Notes: generated by a model from the letters alone, not told the origin. Positions 44,449 through 54,908 are shown, counted from the first letter of the stretch. The stretch is DNA of 64,000 nucleotides from Lotus japonicus (GCF_012489685.1 NC_080046.1:42805176-42869175), one strand, 5' to 3'. Translations and numbers: made by a program.

Positions 44449-44587
44449 TGTTGGGTCCAGGTGGGCCAGCATCCTGCCTGCAGGTAGCATTCGAAACGGG
44501 GCGCTGTCTGCTACGCTATAAGAAATAACGTTGCGCCCTCACTAACACCAATTGGTTTTGGCGTAGTGGTAAGCGCGTGATCCTACA
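44449..44587 (+). repeat. TRIM 3' LTR, complete
   Basis: 139 bp, identical by eye to 33311-33449, followed by the target duplication AAACT (44588-44592). Confidence 0.88.
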
Positions 44588-46042
44588 AAACTTAACTTCA
44601 AAGAAGAATCAGAAAATCACTGATAACAAGTACTTCCTAAAACATAAAAACTCAGCTCACACTTATCTTTGAGAGGTAGAAATTCAGATTTATGAGCAAG
44701 AAAACAACCACTTCATTTTCCACAGAGATTAGACAAACAAGAACTCCATCACCTACATTCCAAGCCAACAAGAATTGCAAATTGAACATCAAAGTTGGAT
44801 GCAAGTGTTATGCTCTCTACTCTCAAGTGTTTAGGCTTGTGTTTAATCATGCTTAAGCAACTCTCATCATCTCATGAAAACATGCATCTATCATAGGCTT
44901 GACAAGATTCTAACACACTAATTAAATTGAACAAATGCATACAAAGATCAAAGGACTTTTGAAGGTTGTAATGAGGCTAAGGTCAAGGAAGGATTTATGA
45001 AAGATATTCAGAGTTAAAACCTTAGGAAAAATAAGAGCAATGAGAAAAAATTCAAATTAAACTTACTCACAACCCCAAGAATTAACACATTCTTCCTTTT
45101 ACAACTTCATTTTTTCAACTTCCACTTCCTTTTCTTTTTCTTTATGAGTATCTTCCTTCACTCTTTAACTTCTCTTATTTTTCTTTCTTTGTCTTTTTTT
45201 GACATTTGCATATTTTTCTTTTTTATTCTTTCAACTTTTTTTTTTGCTTGCTTACAATTTATCCACAAGGAATGTACCTCTTTAGAGAAACTTAGACCAT
45301 GCATTCAAATAATTCACCCCCACACTTATTGAACACTCATTCCCAAGACAATTTCAAAGCTCTTACATTTCCTAAGGTAAGGTATCATCATTGTTTTTCA
45401 CTTAGGCTTGTAATGAGCTGCAAAAGAATGGAGATATTAGGATCAAAGGGGTTAAAACAAAGGTTAAAACATGCAAGGTAAGTTTTTTAGGCCAATAGCT
45501 TATTGAAAAAGAATGCCTTATCACATCAAAGTATGAAAATGAACAACAATTTGAGTCAGAATCAAGTCAAGTTCTGCAGTGCATATACACATGATGAAAT
45601 CACACAAGAAAGAAGAGAATCATGGCAAAGACATTACCATTCAAGTGTTTGGTCCAAATCTCACAAGGTAGTCTCACATGGCAAGCATATAACACAATGA
45701 ATCCAACAAATCAGTTCTCAATGCAAATCATGATGAACTCAAAATGCAAGCAACTTCATCCAAGAGAGACATGAAATTTAACAAAAAAATATGGTTATAT
45801 TGCTCACAAACTCAACATCACTAAAACTCAATGAAAAAGTGTGAACTATTTTATTGAAAAGAATAAAAACAAAGCAAATAAATTAAAATAAAATTGCAAA
45901 CTATCCTAACTGAGGTTCTACTACTCCTAAATAATATTCCCACCCCCACACTTAAATCACACATTGTCCTCAATGTGAGGCACAAATCATCAAATAAATT
46001 AGACAAGTGTAATAAAAGAGAAAGGTTAGGAAAAACCAGGGA
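44588..46042. other. LARD internal non-coding region
   Basis: AT-rich internal DNA of the minus-strand LARD-like element between the composite and its ORF, with T-rich tracts near 45110-45245. Two minus-strand strings of the form AAGTGTGGGGGTG (45315-45330 and 45939-45957) resemble its polypurine tract. Short open frames here show no domain. Confidence 0.55.
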
Positions 46043-47272
46043 TCAAGGGAGCTGGCGAGGCATGAAACCTGGTAATGCTCTGAATCTGCTATCACCTGGG
46101 TCCGGTGGAGGCCTTGCATTAAGAGGAAGCTCATAGTCTTGAGGCACAACAGCAACAATCCACAATGGCTTTGGAGGGATCTCATCTGCAACAATCTTAA
46201 CAAACCCAAACTGTTTTCTAGCACCTTCAGCATGACTCATGACAATGTTCAGTTTGAGTGAAAACTTTTTCCAAGCACGTGCATCACCTGAAATAAGAGT
46301 AAATGAAAAATTAGTACATTCAACAATCAATTCTTTGTCTGGAGGCTTTGGTAGAGGTTTCAAAAAGTATTCCTCCATTGAGGTGGGCTCCTTGCAATCA
46401 AAAGAGTCTCCAATAAGCACAACTTTTTCAAAAATGTCTAGATTAATTAAAAGCGGCTTATGTGGAAAAATTGCTAATTTAGATTCACGTTCTACATCCA
46501 TCTTCTTAACTTCATCCCTTGCAAAACATTTCTTGAAATCATCCAACAACTTATTTTCTTCTTCACCATGATACATCTTCTCACTCTCATAAGTTCTCTG
46601 TGGAAGAGGGAGATGTATTGCTTGTTGGTTGTCTTCATCATTAGAATTAGCATCAGAAGCAACATTGACTTCAAACTCATTAACTTCACAAGAACCATCA
46701 GTGCTAGCATCAAGATGAGTATCAACACAAGGATTAACTTCATCATCAATCTCTGCATCAACTTCATGTTGCAATGTAGGAGCGTGTGCAACTAGCTCGT
46801 TAACTGGAGCTTGTAAATTCGCAGTATCTTGCAGGTGTTGATTAGCATTTGCATTGAGATTTGCAGACATTTGGTTCAACATGTCTTGAATTTCTTGCAA
46901 TATGGAAGGTTCCTCGTGTCGAGGTTGTTGAAACTGGGCTTGGTTTGCTTCATATTGCTTTGAAAGGTCTTCCAAAAATTGGGGTGGATCATTCCAAGGT
47001 TTATGAAATTCCTCTTGTGAATGATGTGGATCATGAAATGGATATTGAAATTCCTCTTGCGGATAGTAGCATGGTGGTGAATAAATAGGCTGCTGGAATT
47101 GCCCTTGTGGATGATAGCAAGGTGGGTCACACCAAATATTTTCAAAATTCTCTTGTGGATAACATTGAGGTGACTCAAACTGTTGTTGATAGCTCTTGAG
47201 CAACATTTGTATAACAGAAAATTGGAGCTCGTCGAGTTTGGCTTCAAGCTTATCAAGTTTAGCTTCCATCAC
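46043..47272 (-). CDS. LARD-like element ORF, 409 codons, Gag-like position, function unknown
   Basis: This is the only long ORF of the element and lies where gag would be. Residues 1-20 are a Leu/Lys/Glu helix (EAKLDKLEAKLDELQ). Residues about 30-95 carry a loose repeat of roughly 15 residues built on PPCYYPQEEFQ. The middle is acidic and Asn-rich. The C-terminal third is more globular, with KCFARDEVKKMD, FPHKPLL, IGDSFDCKE and YFLKPLPKPPD, wording that I remember from proteins of plant Athila-related or LARD elements but cannot assign to a named domain. No zinc knuckle or enzyme motif was seen. It is open despite the element being non-autonomous, so it may be under selection. Confidence 0.55.
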   Translation of the reverse strand: MMEAKLDKLEAKLDELQFSVIQMLLKSYQQQFESPQCYPQENFENIWCDPPCYHPQGQFQQPIYSPPCYYPQEEFQYPFHDPHHSQEEFHKPWNDPPQFLEDLSKQYEANQAQFQQPRHEEPSILQEIQDMLNQMSANLNANANQHLQDTANLQAPVNELVAHAPTLQHEVDAEIDDEVNPCVDTHLDASTDGSCEVNEFEVNVASDANSNDEDNQQAIHLPLPQRTYESEKMYHGEEENKLLDDFKKCFARDEVKKMDVERESKLAIFPHKPLLINLDIFEKVVLIGDSFDCKEPTSMEEYFLKPLPKPPDKELIVECTNFSFTLISGDARAWKKFSLKLNIVMSHAEGARKQFGFVKIVADEIPPKPLWIVAVVPQDYELPLNARPPPDPGDSRFRALPGFMPRQLP

Positions 47273-47329
47273 TGCAAAAAAAGCTCCACAACTAACACTT
47301 GTGTTCAGTTACTAAAAAAACAAAAGGAT

Positions 47330-47830
47330 AGTAAAAAAAACAAAAACCTAACTAAGAAAACAAAAACGTGAATAAAAGGAACCTCATAATACCAAAGAAA
47401 AAAAAATAAAATAAGAAAGTAACGAAGTAACGAAGAAAAAAAAATGTTAGTAAAAAAAAAACAATTAAACGAGATCTGACAGGGAAAAAAAATGTTAGTA
47501 ACAAAAAAAAATCTAGTAATAATAATAATAAGAATAATAATGAAGGGAAAGTAGATAGAAAAGATAGCAAACTAAAATAAAAGAGAGGAAAGATAGAGAA
47601 ATAAGAGAGATGATATAAAAATAGAAGATATGAAAGAGAATTAAAAGATAAGAGATTGAGATAGAAGATATAAGATAGATATGTAAGATATAGATACAAA
47701 ATAAAAATAAAACTACAATCTAATAAATAAATCAAATCAAATCTATTCTAATAGTGTATACGTTGGTCTTTTTTTTGATTTTTTTGATTTTTGTTTTTGT
47801 TTTTTTCTTTGTTTTCAATAGAAACGAAAA
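47330..47830. repeat. Low-complexity A/AG-rich tract
   Basis: Long A runs, AAT triplets, GATAGA/AAGATA words and a T-rich block near 47767-47815 fill the leader between the LARD primer site and its ORF. The minus-strand open frame across it is compositional only. Confidence 0.8.
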
Positions 47831-47875
47831 ATAAATAGAAAAAAAAACTCTAAAAACAATTAATAATCACCGAAG

Positions 47876-47893
47876 TCCCCGGCAACGGCGCCA
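47876..47893 (-). other. LARD primer-binding site, tRNA-Asp type
   Basis: The minus strand reads TGGCGCCGTTGCCGGGGA three bases inside the 5' LTR. This is complementary over 18 bases to the 3' end of plant tRNA-Asp with CCA, the site used by Athila-type elements. Confidence 0.85.
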
Positions 47894-47896
47894 ATT

Positions 47897-49149
47897 TGAC
47901 GAACGCACTGTCGCGGGTGCGTGTCAAAGTATTTTTGCTTTGAATGCAGTACAAGGTGTTAACACCAGGATCGTTCTCACAAGGACTTGATAAATTATCA
48001 ATTGATATTAGAGTAAAACAAAAAAACCTAAAAGGGGGTTGATTGATTGGATTGAAAAGTAACAAAGCAATAACTAAATAGACTAGACAGAAGAGAGAAA
48101 GCGTTAGTCATCGGATTATAACATTCAAGTGCAACAAACCTTCATCGGTTACAAAAGATTAAATCTTCCTCATTGTTTCCCTAATTCGTGAGAGTTGATT
48201 AACTAAGCGAAAATCAATTCTCAGTTTCCTAAACTAAGCGATTAAGAAACAGTTACGAACTAACATGAACTAAGCGAACATGCATCAACTCTTATTTCTA
48301 AAACTACGGAATTAAGCAAACCCTAGATCAGAAATAAAGATGAAGAGAATTAATAAAGAAGGAATTTGCATTAAGAACAGAACCTCAAGTTTGCAAACAC
48401 GAGAATATTAAAAATCCTAAGACTAACTATGGAGTTTAACAACTCATACTAGAAAAGATGGAGAGAGATATTAGGAGAAGGTGGAGGAGGTGATGGTGAG
48501 ATGTGGTGAGGTGGTCTGGTGGTCAGGTCTAACAAAAGTCTAAACTCACTTATTTATACTAATAAATAAACTTGTTCATCAAGTAACAATCTTTGTTATC
48601 TAAATTTTTTCTAAATCTTCACAAAATCGAGCTCACATAAAGGAGTAAGCTGCTGAACAATCAGGCATTCTCGGGTCCCACAAGAAGTCTGAATCTTCAA
48701 TTGAGGTAAACATGAGAGTTGTATCTCTTTAAGTCAGCTTCGCGGTCCTTCAATCGGATCCTAATTCGGAGTTCTGTAGCCCAAGATATGATCATTTTAG
48801 TGCAGACTGTTCCAGACTCGCAGGATTAGCGACAGCAACTTTACAAGGACATTCTAAGCAAGTTTGAGGCTGATTCTTGAATTATGCTGAACATGAAAGT
48901 TGTAGGGCTTCGAGTTAGCTTTCCAACGACATATTATTCGCCCAATTTGGATATTTGTAGCTCCAGGTTCAACCTGTTCTAGCAAAACAGTCAGAGAAAC
49001 TAAAAGTGTAGAATTAAGCACTTTTCCATGAATAATCCAAATAAGCACTAATGGTCAAAACATGGCTAAGTCATAACAATTAAGCACAAAAATGTATATA
49101 ATGAAGCTTAGAAAGACACACGTAAAGTGTATCAATTATGCGCTTATCA
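47897..49149 (-). repeat. LARD 5' LTR, 1253 bp
   Basis: Matches 13448-14671 apart from about ten substitutions and an extra 28 bases near 48073-48100. The outer flank is TTTAA (49150-49154), one base different from CTTAA at 13443-13447. Confidence 0.85.
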
Positions 49150-51768
49150 TTTAAGCCATTGAATGACCTGGGTAGCCGCCTTCCATCAAGCTCTTCCAAG
49201 TGATAGGCACCGGTACCAAGAACTTTGACAATGCGGTAGGGCCCTTCCCAGTTCGGAGTTAACTTGTTTCCCGGGGCTCCTGATCGCCACTTGAGGACCA
49301 GGTCGCCGACCTGCATATCTCGGACGCGAACCCTGCTATTGTACTTTGCGGCCACGCGTTTCAAACAAAAGGTCCAGCTCCATCGCCATATTGGCCTGAT
49401 TCTCCCCTTCAAAATTCGGCTGAGTCCGCCATGTGAAATTGTCGATCTCCACCGGCAACATAGCATCTACCCCGTAGGTCATCCTAAAGGGGGTTTCTCT
49501 TGTAGTGGATTGCACAGTGGTGTTGTACGACCATAATACCACTGGGAGTTCATCCAACCAGGCTCCCTTAGCCTCCTCAAGCCGTCGCCTTAATCCGCGC
49601 AGAATTACCCTGTTTGCAGATTCTACTTGCCCGTTCGTTTGCGGGTGCTCCACAGAGGCGAACCTCATCTGTATGCCCATTTCCTTGCAAAATTCCCTTG
49701 TCTGACTGCTTGAAAACTGGGTCCCGTTGTCAGATACGATCGCCCTTGGGATTCCAAACCTGCAAACAATACGCCTCCAGTAAAAGTTGACTATTTTTGC
49801 TGAAGTTATCTTGGCCAGGGGCTCAGCTTTAATCCATTTAGTAAAGTAGTCCACCGCTACCAGTATAAACTTCATTTGCGACCTGGCGACCGGGAAAGGC
49901 CCTACTAAATCCGCTCCCCACATGGCGAAAGGCCATGGGGCGCTCATCGTCACCAGCTCTTTTGGCGGTGCCTTAGACAAATCCGCAAACACTTGACACT
50001 TTTTGCACCGCTTCACAAAGTCCATACAATCCTTCCTGAGGGTGGGCCAGTAGAAGCCCGCCCTTAACACCTTGCAGGCCAGAGACCTTCCCCCGATGTG
50101 GCTTGCACATACTCCTTCATGCACCTCAGACATTATCGCTTCGTATTTCTCTGGCGGCACGCATTTTAACAATGGCGTCGAAAAACCACGGCGATACAAG
50201 TGTCCGTCAATGAGAGTATAGTGGCTCGCCTCTCGCCGTTGCTCCTTCGTGCATTGCTCCACTTCCGCCGGGTCCCCTGCCAAGATAGAAAATATGGGCC
50301 CCATACATGTCGCCCCTCTGTTCACACATGCCATGAGCTCGCCTTCAATGCTGGGGTACGCCAGCGTTTCCTGAATTACACTCTTGTTGTTGCCGGGCTT
50401 CCGTGTGCTCGCCAATTTGGCCAACGCGTCCGCCCGCTGGTTTTCTGCCCGAGGAACATACTCTACCACAACTTCTTGAAAAAGCGTCATCAAATACCGC
50501 ACTCGCTCGAGGTACTTGATCAGATTGGGATCCTTGACCTGGAAAGTTCCCTTTACTTGATTCTCTACCAACTGTGAGTCTGTTCTTATCAACAAACTTC
50601 CAATCTTTACTTCCCGTGCCAACTTCAATCCGGCGATGAGAGCTTCATATTCTGCCTGGTTGTTTGTTGCTTTGAACTCGAATTTCAGCGATTGCTCCAA
50701 TACTAGATCCCCCGGTCCTTCTAACGTTACTCCCGCGCCACTGCCGCTACTATTGGAGGATCCATCTACAAAGAGAGTCCACTGAGTGTCCACTCTTTCA
50801 AACCGGTCTGGGGTCAACTTGACCACAAAATCAGCCAGTGACTGTGCGCCAACCGTGCCCCGCTTATCATATTGCAACCCATACTCAGATAATTCAACCG
50901 ACCAGGCGACCAATCTACCTGACAAATCCGGTTTTTGTAACACTTGTCTCAAGGGCAAATCCGTCCGCACCTTCACTGGAAAACTCTGAAAATAAGGTCT
51001 CAACCGCCGGGCGGTGACAAGGACCGCCAGTGCCGCCTTCTCAATTTTCTGGTATCTGACCTCTGCGCCCTGGAGTGTGTGACTAACAAAATAAACAATT
51101 CGATGCTCGCCATCTATCTCCTGCAGTATCACAGAACTCAGAGCACTATCACTCACAGCAAAATACAAATGCAGCGGGTGTCCCTGTATTGGTTTTGACA
51201 AGATTGGCGGTGATGACAGGAGTTCCTTGAGGCGAACAAAAGCTTCTTCACACTCCACCGTCCACTCAAATGCAACATTTTTGTGAAGACACTTGAAAAA
51301 AGGGAAAGATCTGTCACCAGACTTAGGAAGAAACCGAGATAAAGCTGCTATTCGCCCTGTTAAACGTTGGACCTCTTTCACATTAGAGGGGCTTTTCATC
51401 TGCTGAATCGTCTTGCACTTATCTGGGTTTATCTCTATTCCTCTGGATGTGATCATGAATCCTAAAAACTTGCCCCCTTGAACACCAAAAGAGCATTTCT
51501 CCGGGTTGAGGCGCATATTGTGCTTCCTTATCTCGCCAAATGCTTCTTCCAGATCTTGATGATGGTCCAAACCACGTACTGATTTAACAATCATGTCATC
51601 AACGTAAACCTCCATGTTTCTTCCCACCTGCCCAGCAAAAACCCTATCCATCAATCTTTGGTAGGTCGCCCCAGCATTCTTTAGTCCAAACGGCATGGTG
51701 CGATAGCAATAGTTGACTCTGGCGGTCATGAAAGCCGTTTTGTCCTCGTCTGCCGGGTGCATGCGGAT
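49150..51768 (-). pseudogene. pol: Gypsy Tat pol, downstream half (RT, RNase H, aRNH, integrase), broken
   Basis: It continues the polyprotein past a TAA (51769-51771) that falls within the RT. It has the RT catalytic YVDDMIV, then classical RNase H, then a second, archaeal-type RNase H (LFVDGSSNSSGSGAGV, NNQAEYEALIAGLKLA, RADALAKLAS) that marks the Tat lineage. The integrase follows with HIGGRSLACKVL, CKKCQVF and SDNGTQFSS, then the C-terminal segment (PNWEGPYRIVKVLGTGAYHLEELDG). A one-base frameshift near 49345-49355 separates the integrase core from its C-terminal part. The frame is then interrupted by the LARD insertion, with the last codons at 13421-13447. It is non-functional for at least three reasons. 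Confidence 0.88.
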
Positions 51769-54456
51769 TTAATGATAACCAGAATAAGCATCCATCAAGC
51801 TAAGCAGTTCGTTGCCCGAGGCACCATCAACGAGACTATCAATGCTGGGAAGGGGATACGAATCCTTTGGGCATGCTTTGTTTAAGTCTGTGTAATCCAC
51901 GCACATTCGCCATTTTCCATTCGCCTTTTTCACCATCACGACGTTCGCCAACCACGTCGGATATTTCACCTCTCTGATGAACTCTGCCGCCAGCAACTTG
52001 TCAACCTCTTGTTGAACCGCTTTTCCCTTGTCTCCGCCCAAGCGCCGCCTGAGTTGTGAAACTGGCTTGACACTTGGATTCAATGCTAATCGATGGCAGA
52101 TGAAGTTTGGATCAATTCCGGGCATGTCCTTGCAGCTCCAAGCAAACAAATCTAAGTTTTCGCCTAGCAACTTTGTCAGGCGCGTCTCCTGCTCGTCCGT
52201 CAATCTAGTCCCAATCTTCAAAGTGCGATCGCCAAACATTAGCGCCTTTGTTTCCTCAATTGGCGTGGGCCTGTTCACTCGCCCTTCGCCACGTGGGTCA
52301 AGATTTTCATCCGAAGTTTCAATTTCATAACATCTGTGCCCAACCAACGCACTCTTCTTGCCATACAGGTTGAGGCAATTATTATAACTTTCCCTCGCCA
52401 ATTTCTGGTCCACCTTCAGCTTGCCAACCTTTCCATTGCTTAGTGGGTACTTGACCGCCAAGTGGGCTGTTGATATCACAGCACAGAGGCGATTCAATGT
52501 ATTTCGCCCAATGATGACATTGTAAGATGCCACCACCTGGAGAACCAGATACCTTACCTTCAAAACCCTGGCACACTCATCTTCCCCAAATATTGTGTCT
52601 AGATCAATGAATCCTCGCACCATTACTTGCTCACCCGCAAAACCTACCAAGGTTCCCGCATATGGGGTCAGATCATTGTCAGTCAGGCCCAACTTGTCAA
52701 ATGCGTCTCCATAGATAATATCAGCCGAACTACCCTGATCCAGGAGTACCCTTCTAACATTGAAACTATTCATCCTTAATTGCACTACTATCGGGTCATC
52801 CTTGTGAGGCTTTATCCCCTCAAAATCTGCCATCGAGATTGTTATGTCAGGGTGCACGAATCCGAAAGCAACCTCATGAACTGAATTAACTGCACGAACA
52901 TGGCGTTTCCGTGCCGCATGGGTGTCACCACCACCGCCGAATCCTCCGGCGATGGTGTTTATGGTCCCTACGGGCGGTCCTGAGTGTTGAGCGAACGTGT
53001 CATCAGCCGCCTTTGTGGCGATAGCCGCTGATTCTTGTTTTTTCTTGCCCTTAGTGTCCGTTCGCTCCTCCTCTCGCTTATGCGTTTTGTTGTGATCGCC
53101 GTTGTTGCGCCACTGGCCTTGGCGATTTCCCTGATATCCCGCCTTTATCAACTTATCAATTTCCCGTTGCAAAGTCCAGCAGTCATCCGTGTCGTGCCCG
53201 GCGGACCGATGGTATTCACACCACTTCTTGGGATTGGCGTCCCGTGGTTGATATTTTGGGGCTTCTGGCTCATCCACTAGATTTGCGCCCCTCGCCTCGC
53301 GGAGTATATCCGTTAAATCTGTGTTCATCACCATGTCAGCTTCTTCCCGCTGGCGATGAGACTTAGATTGCCATGGCCGGCGCTGTTCATAATCGTCACG
53401 CCGTGGATACAACTGTTCCTTGGTCGGCCTCAATACTGCCTTCCCTTTATCCTGTCTTTGCTGTTTGCCATCCCCCTTGTCTTCGCCGTTCTTATCTTTT
53501 TTCGTGCGCTTGGGTGACGTGTCGCCCTTTTCCAGCTTCGCGCGCTTTCTTTTGAAAGCATCGTCCTCCTCGTCAAGAATATAAGTGCTGGCGCGAGCAC
53601 GCATCTCTTCCATCGAACGTGCTGGCTTGCGTGTCAACTTGCTGTTCAACCCTCCCGGTAACAAACCATTTTTGAATGCTAGAGCACAGGCTCGAGGTTC
53701 CTCGTCCTCTACCTTGACCGATGCAGCGCTGTACCTTGCCATGTATTCCTTCAGTGACTCTCCTTCTTGTTGGCGAATGTTGTATAGGTCATTGATCGTC
53801 ACCGGCTGATTCTTATTCGCCGAGAATTGCACTAGAAACTTGGATGAGAAGTCTCTGAAATTCGAAATCGATCCGCGCGGCAAAGTCGTGAACCATGCCA
53901 TCGCCGTCGATTTGAACGTTGATGGAAACATCCTACACTTCACCGCATCTGATGCCGCAATTATCACCATCTTCGTGTTGAAATACAGATGATGATCCTT
54001 CGGATCAGAATCTCCACTGTAAGAATCCAGGACTAACGTTTTCATATTATATGGAATTGCCACACTCTCAACGTCCTCCGAGAACGGACGGAACTCAGCT
54101 ACGGAATCCGCTTCCCTGCTTCCATCATCTTGTTGCTCGCGGCGGTAGAAATCCAACTGAGCTTGCAGATGTTCATTCCGCTACTGAATGTTGCCAATGC
54201 TGCGCATCATATGGCGCCATTGCTCCTGTGTCACCGCCGGTTGTTGCTCTGGAGTAGGTGAATTTTCTGGTGAGCGCTCCAGAGATCCGACCTGCGAAGG
54301 CGATGGAGGAGGTGGTGGTGGTGATGGAGGAGGAGAAGGCGGCTGTACTCCCGCCGTTCGTATCGGAGAATCCAGGACAACTCGATGAGGCCGCCGAGGC
54401 GGTGAAATTCGCTGTCACACGGGTGAATGATGCTGCCTCCTGCGTCGCGTCTCCAT
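51769..54456 (-). pseudogene. gag-pol: Gypsy Tat gag-protease-RT, upstream half, with three nonsense codons
   Basis: The ATG at 54454-54456 is in frame over 896 codons to the TAA at 51769, but TGA (54415-54417) and TAG (54181-54183) interrupt it early. A Pro-rich leader is followed by the gag core (MAWFTTLPRGSISNFRDF), a CCHC-like knuckle (CEYHRSAGHDTDDC), the protease motif VLLDQGSSADIIY and the start of RT (VDYTDLNKACPKDSYPLP, MDAYSGYH). The final TAA falls within the conserved YSGYH-x-I motif. All three stops can be explained by C to T changes in CGA, CAG and CAA codons. The element is long inactive, although its LTRs remain similar. Confidence 0.85.
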
Positions 54457-54600
54457 CTAAACCAGGAATGGCGCAAACTCGATCGAAAAACGAACGCCGG
54501 TCACAGAATCAGAATAGGAAAACTCGAGAACTTCCTAATCGTAATCAGAGATAGCTTCTTGCACAATCAATCCACGTGAATGGGAGTAGAAAGTTTACAG

Positions 54601-54618
54601 TCCCTACAGACGGCGCCA
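54601..54618 (-). other. Gypsy primer-binding site
   Basis: The minus strand reads TGGCGCCGTCTGTAGGGA two bases inside the 5' LTR. The TGGCGCCGTCTGT core is typical of Tat-group elements. I do not assign the tRNA. Confidence 0.8.
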
Positions 54619-54620
54619 AA

Positions 54621-54903
54621 TGTTCTGGGAATGAACATTGAGGATAGGGATAGTACCTAGAGAGTGGAAAATTGTGCTAGAGAGAGAATGAGAATGAGAG
54701 AGAGAATGCTGAATTTCATGTGTTAATTCATCAAATGAGCCAAAAGTCCCTTACAATTGGTAACTACCTCCTATTTATAGAGTTTGGGTACTACCTATTG
54801 GGCCAATTGGGTCTCCGAAGCTGAGGCCCAACTTAAGGCCAGGCCCTCGCCTTGGGGCGTGCTACACACTGGGCGTTGCCTCTCTAGGGGCTCGCCCAGT
54901 CCA
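54621..54903 (-). repeat. Gypsy 5' LTR, 283 bp
   Basis: Matches 8667-8949. A TATAAATAG box on the minus strand lies near 54770-54780, about 150 bases before the LTR end, so it is a plausible promoter. The target duplication CTAAT follows at 54904-54908. Confidence 0.85.
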
Positions 54904-54908
54904 CTAAT

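Larger units (their letters stand above)
33311..44587 (+). mobile_element. TRIM-SIRE composite retrotransposon, copy 2 (complete)
   Basis: This is the complete composite: TRIM LTR (33311-33449), primer site (33452-33463), SIRE gag, pol, env-like and antisense ORFs, SIRE LTR (43126-44360), primer site (44363-44374), TRIM internal part with a ten-G polypurine run, and TRIM LTR (44449-44587). AAACT flanks both ends (33306-33310 and 44588-44592). The two 139 bp LTRs are identical by eye, so the last insertion is recent. All four ORFs are open. Confidence 0.88.
13448..49149 (-). mobile_element. LARD-like / Athila-related non-autonomous LTR retrotransposon
   Basis: In minus orientation it has a 5' LTR (47897-49149), a tRNA-Asp primer site (47876-47893), an AG-rich leader, one 409-codon ORF (46043-47272), a non-coding internal part and a polypurine tract (14672-14690) next to the 3' LTR (13448-14671). 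No reverse transcriptase, integrase or protease was seen, so it must borrow them. The tRNA-Asp site is the one used by Athila-type gypsy elements. The TRIM-SIRE composite sits in its internal region about 40 bases from the 3' LTR. It is itself inserted in the gypsy pol gene. Confidence 0.75.
8667..54903 (-). mobile_element. Ty3/gypsy Tat-type retrotransposon, full length, host of the nest
   Basis: On the minus strand the order is 5' LTR (54621-54903), primer site (54601-54618), gag-protease-RT-RNase H-archaeal-type RNase H-integrase (54456 to 49150, with the last codons at 13421-13447), an antisense accessory gene (9808-12468, plus) and the 3' LTR (8667-8949). CTAAT flanks both outer ends (8662-8666 and 54904-54908). 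The second, archaeal-type RNase H and the antisense gene place it in the Tat group. The LTRs are 283 bp each. No convincing polypurine tract precedes the 3' LTR, which is odd. The element is dead: three nonsense codons, one frameshift and a large insertion. Most of its span here is inserted DNA and a probable false duplication. Confidence 0.85.

Noticed and set aside
47352..47735. Minus-strand frame of 127 codons rich in Leu, Phe and Ser
   Set aside because: It is produced by the A/AG-rich low-complexity tract and has no protein-like pattern.
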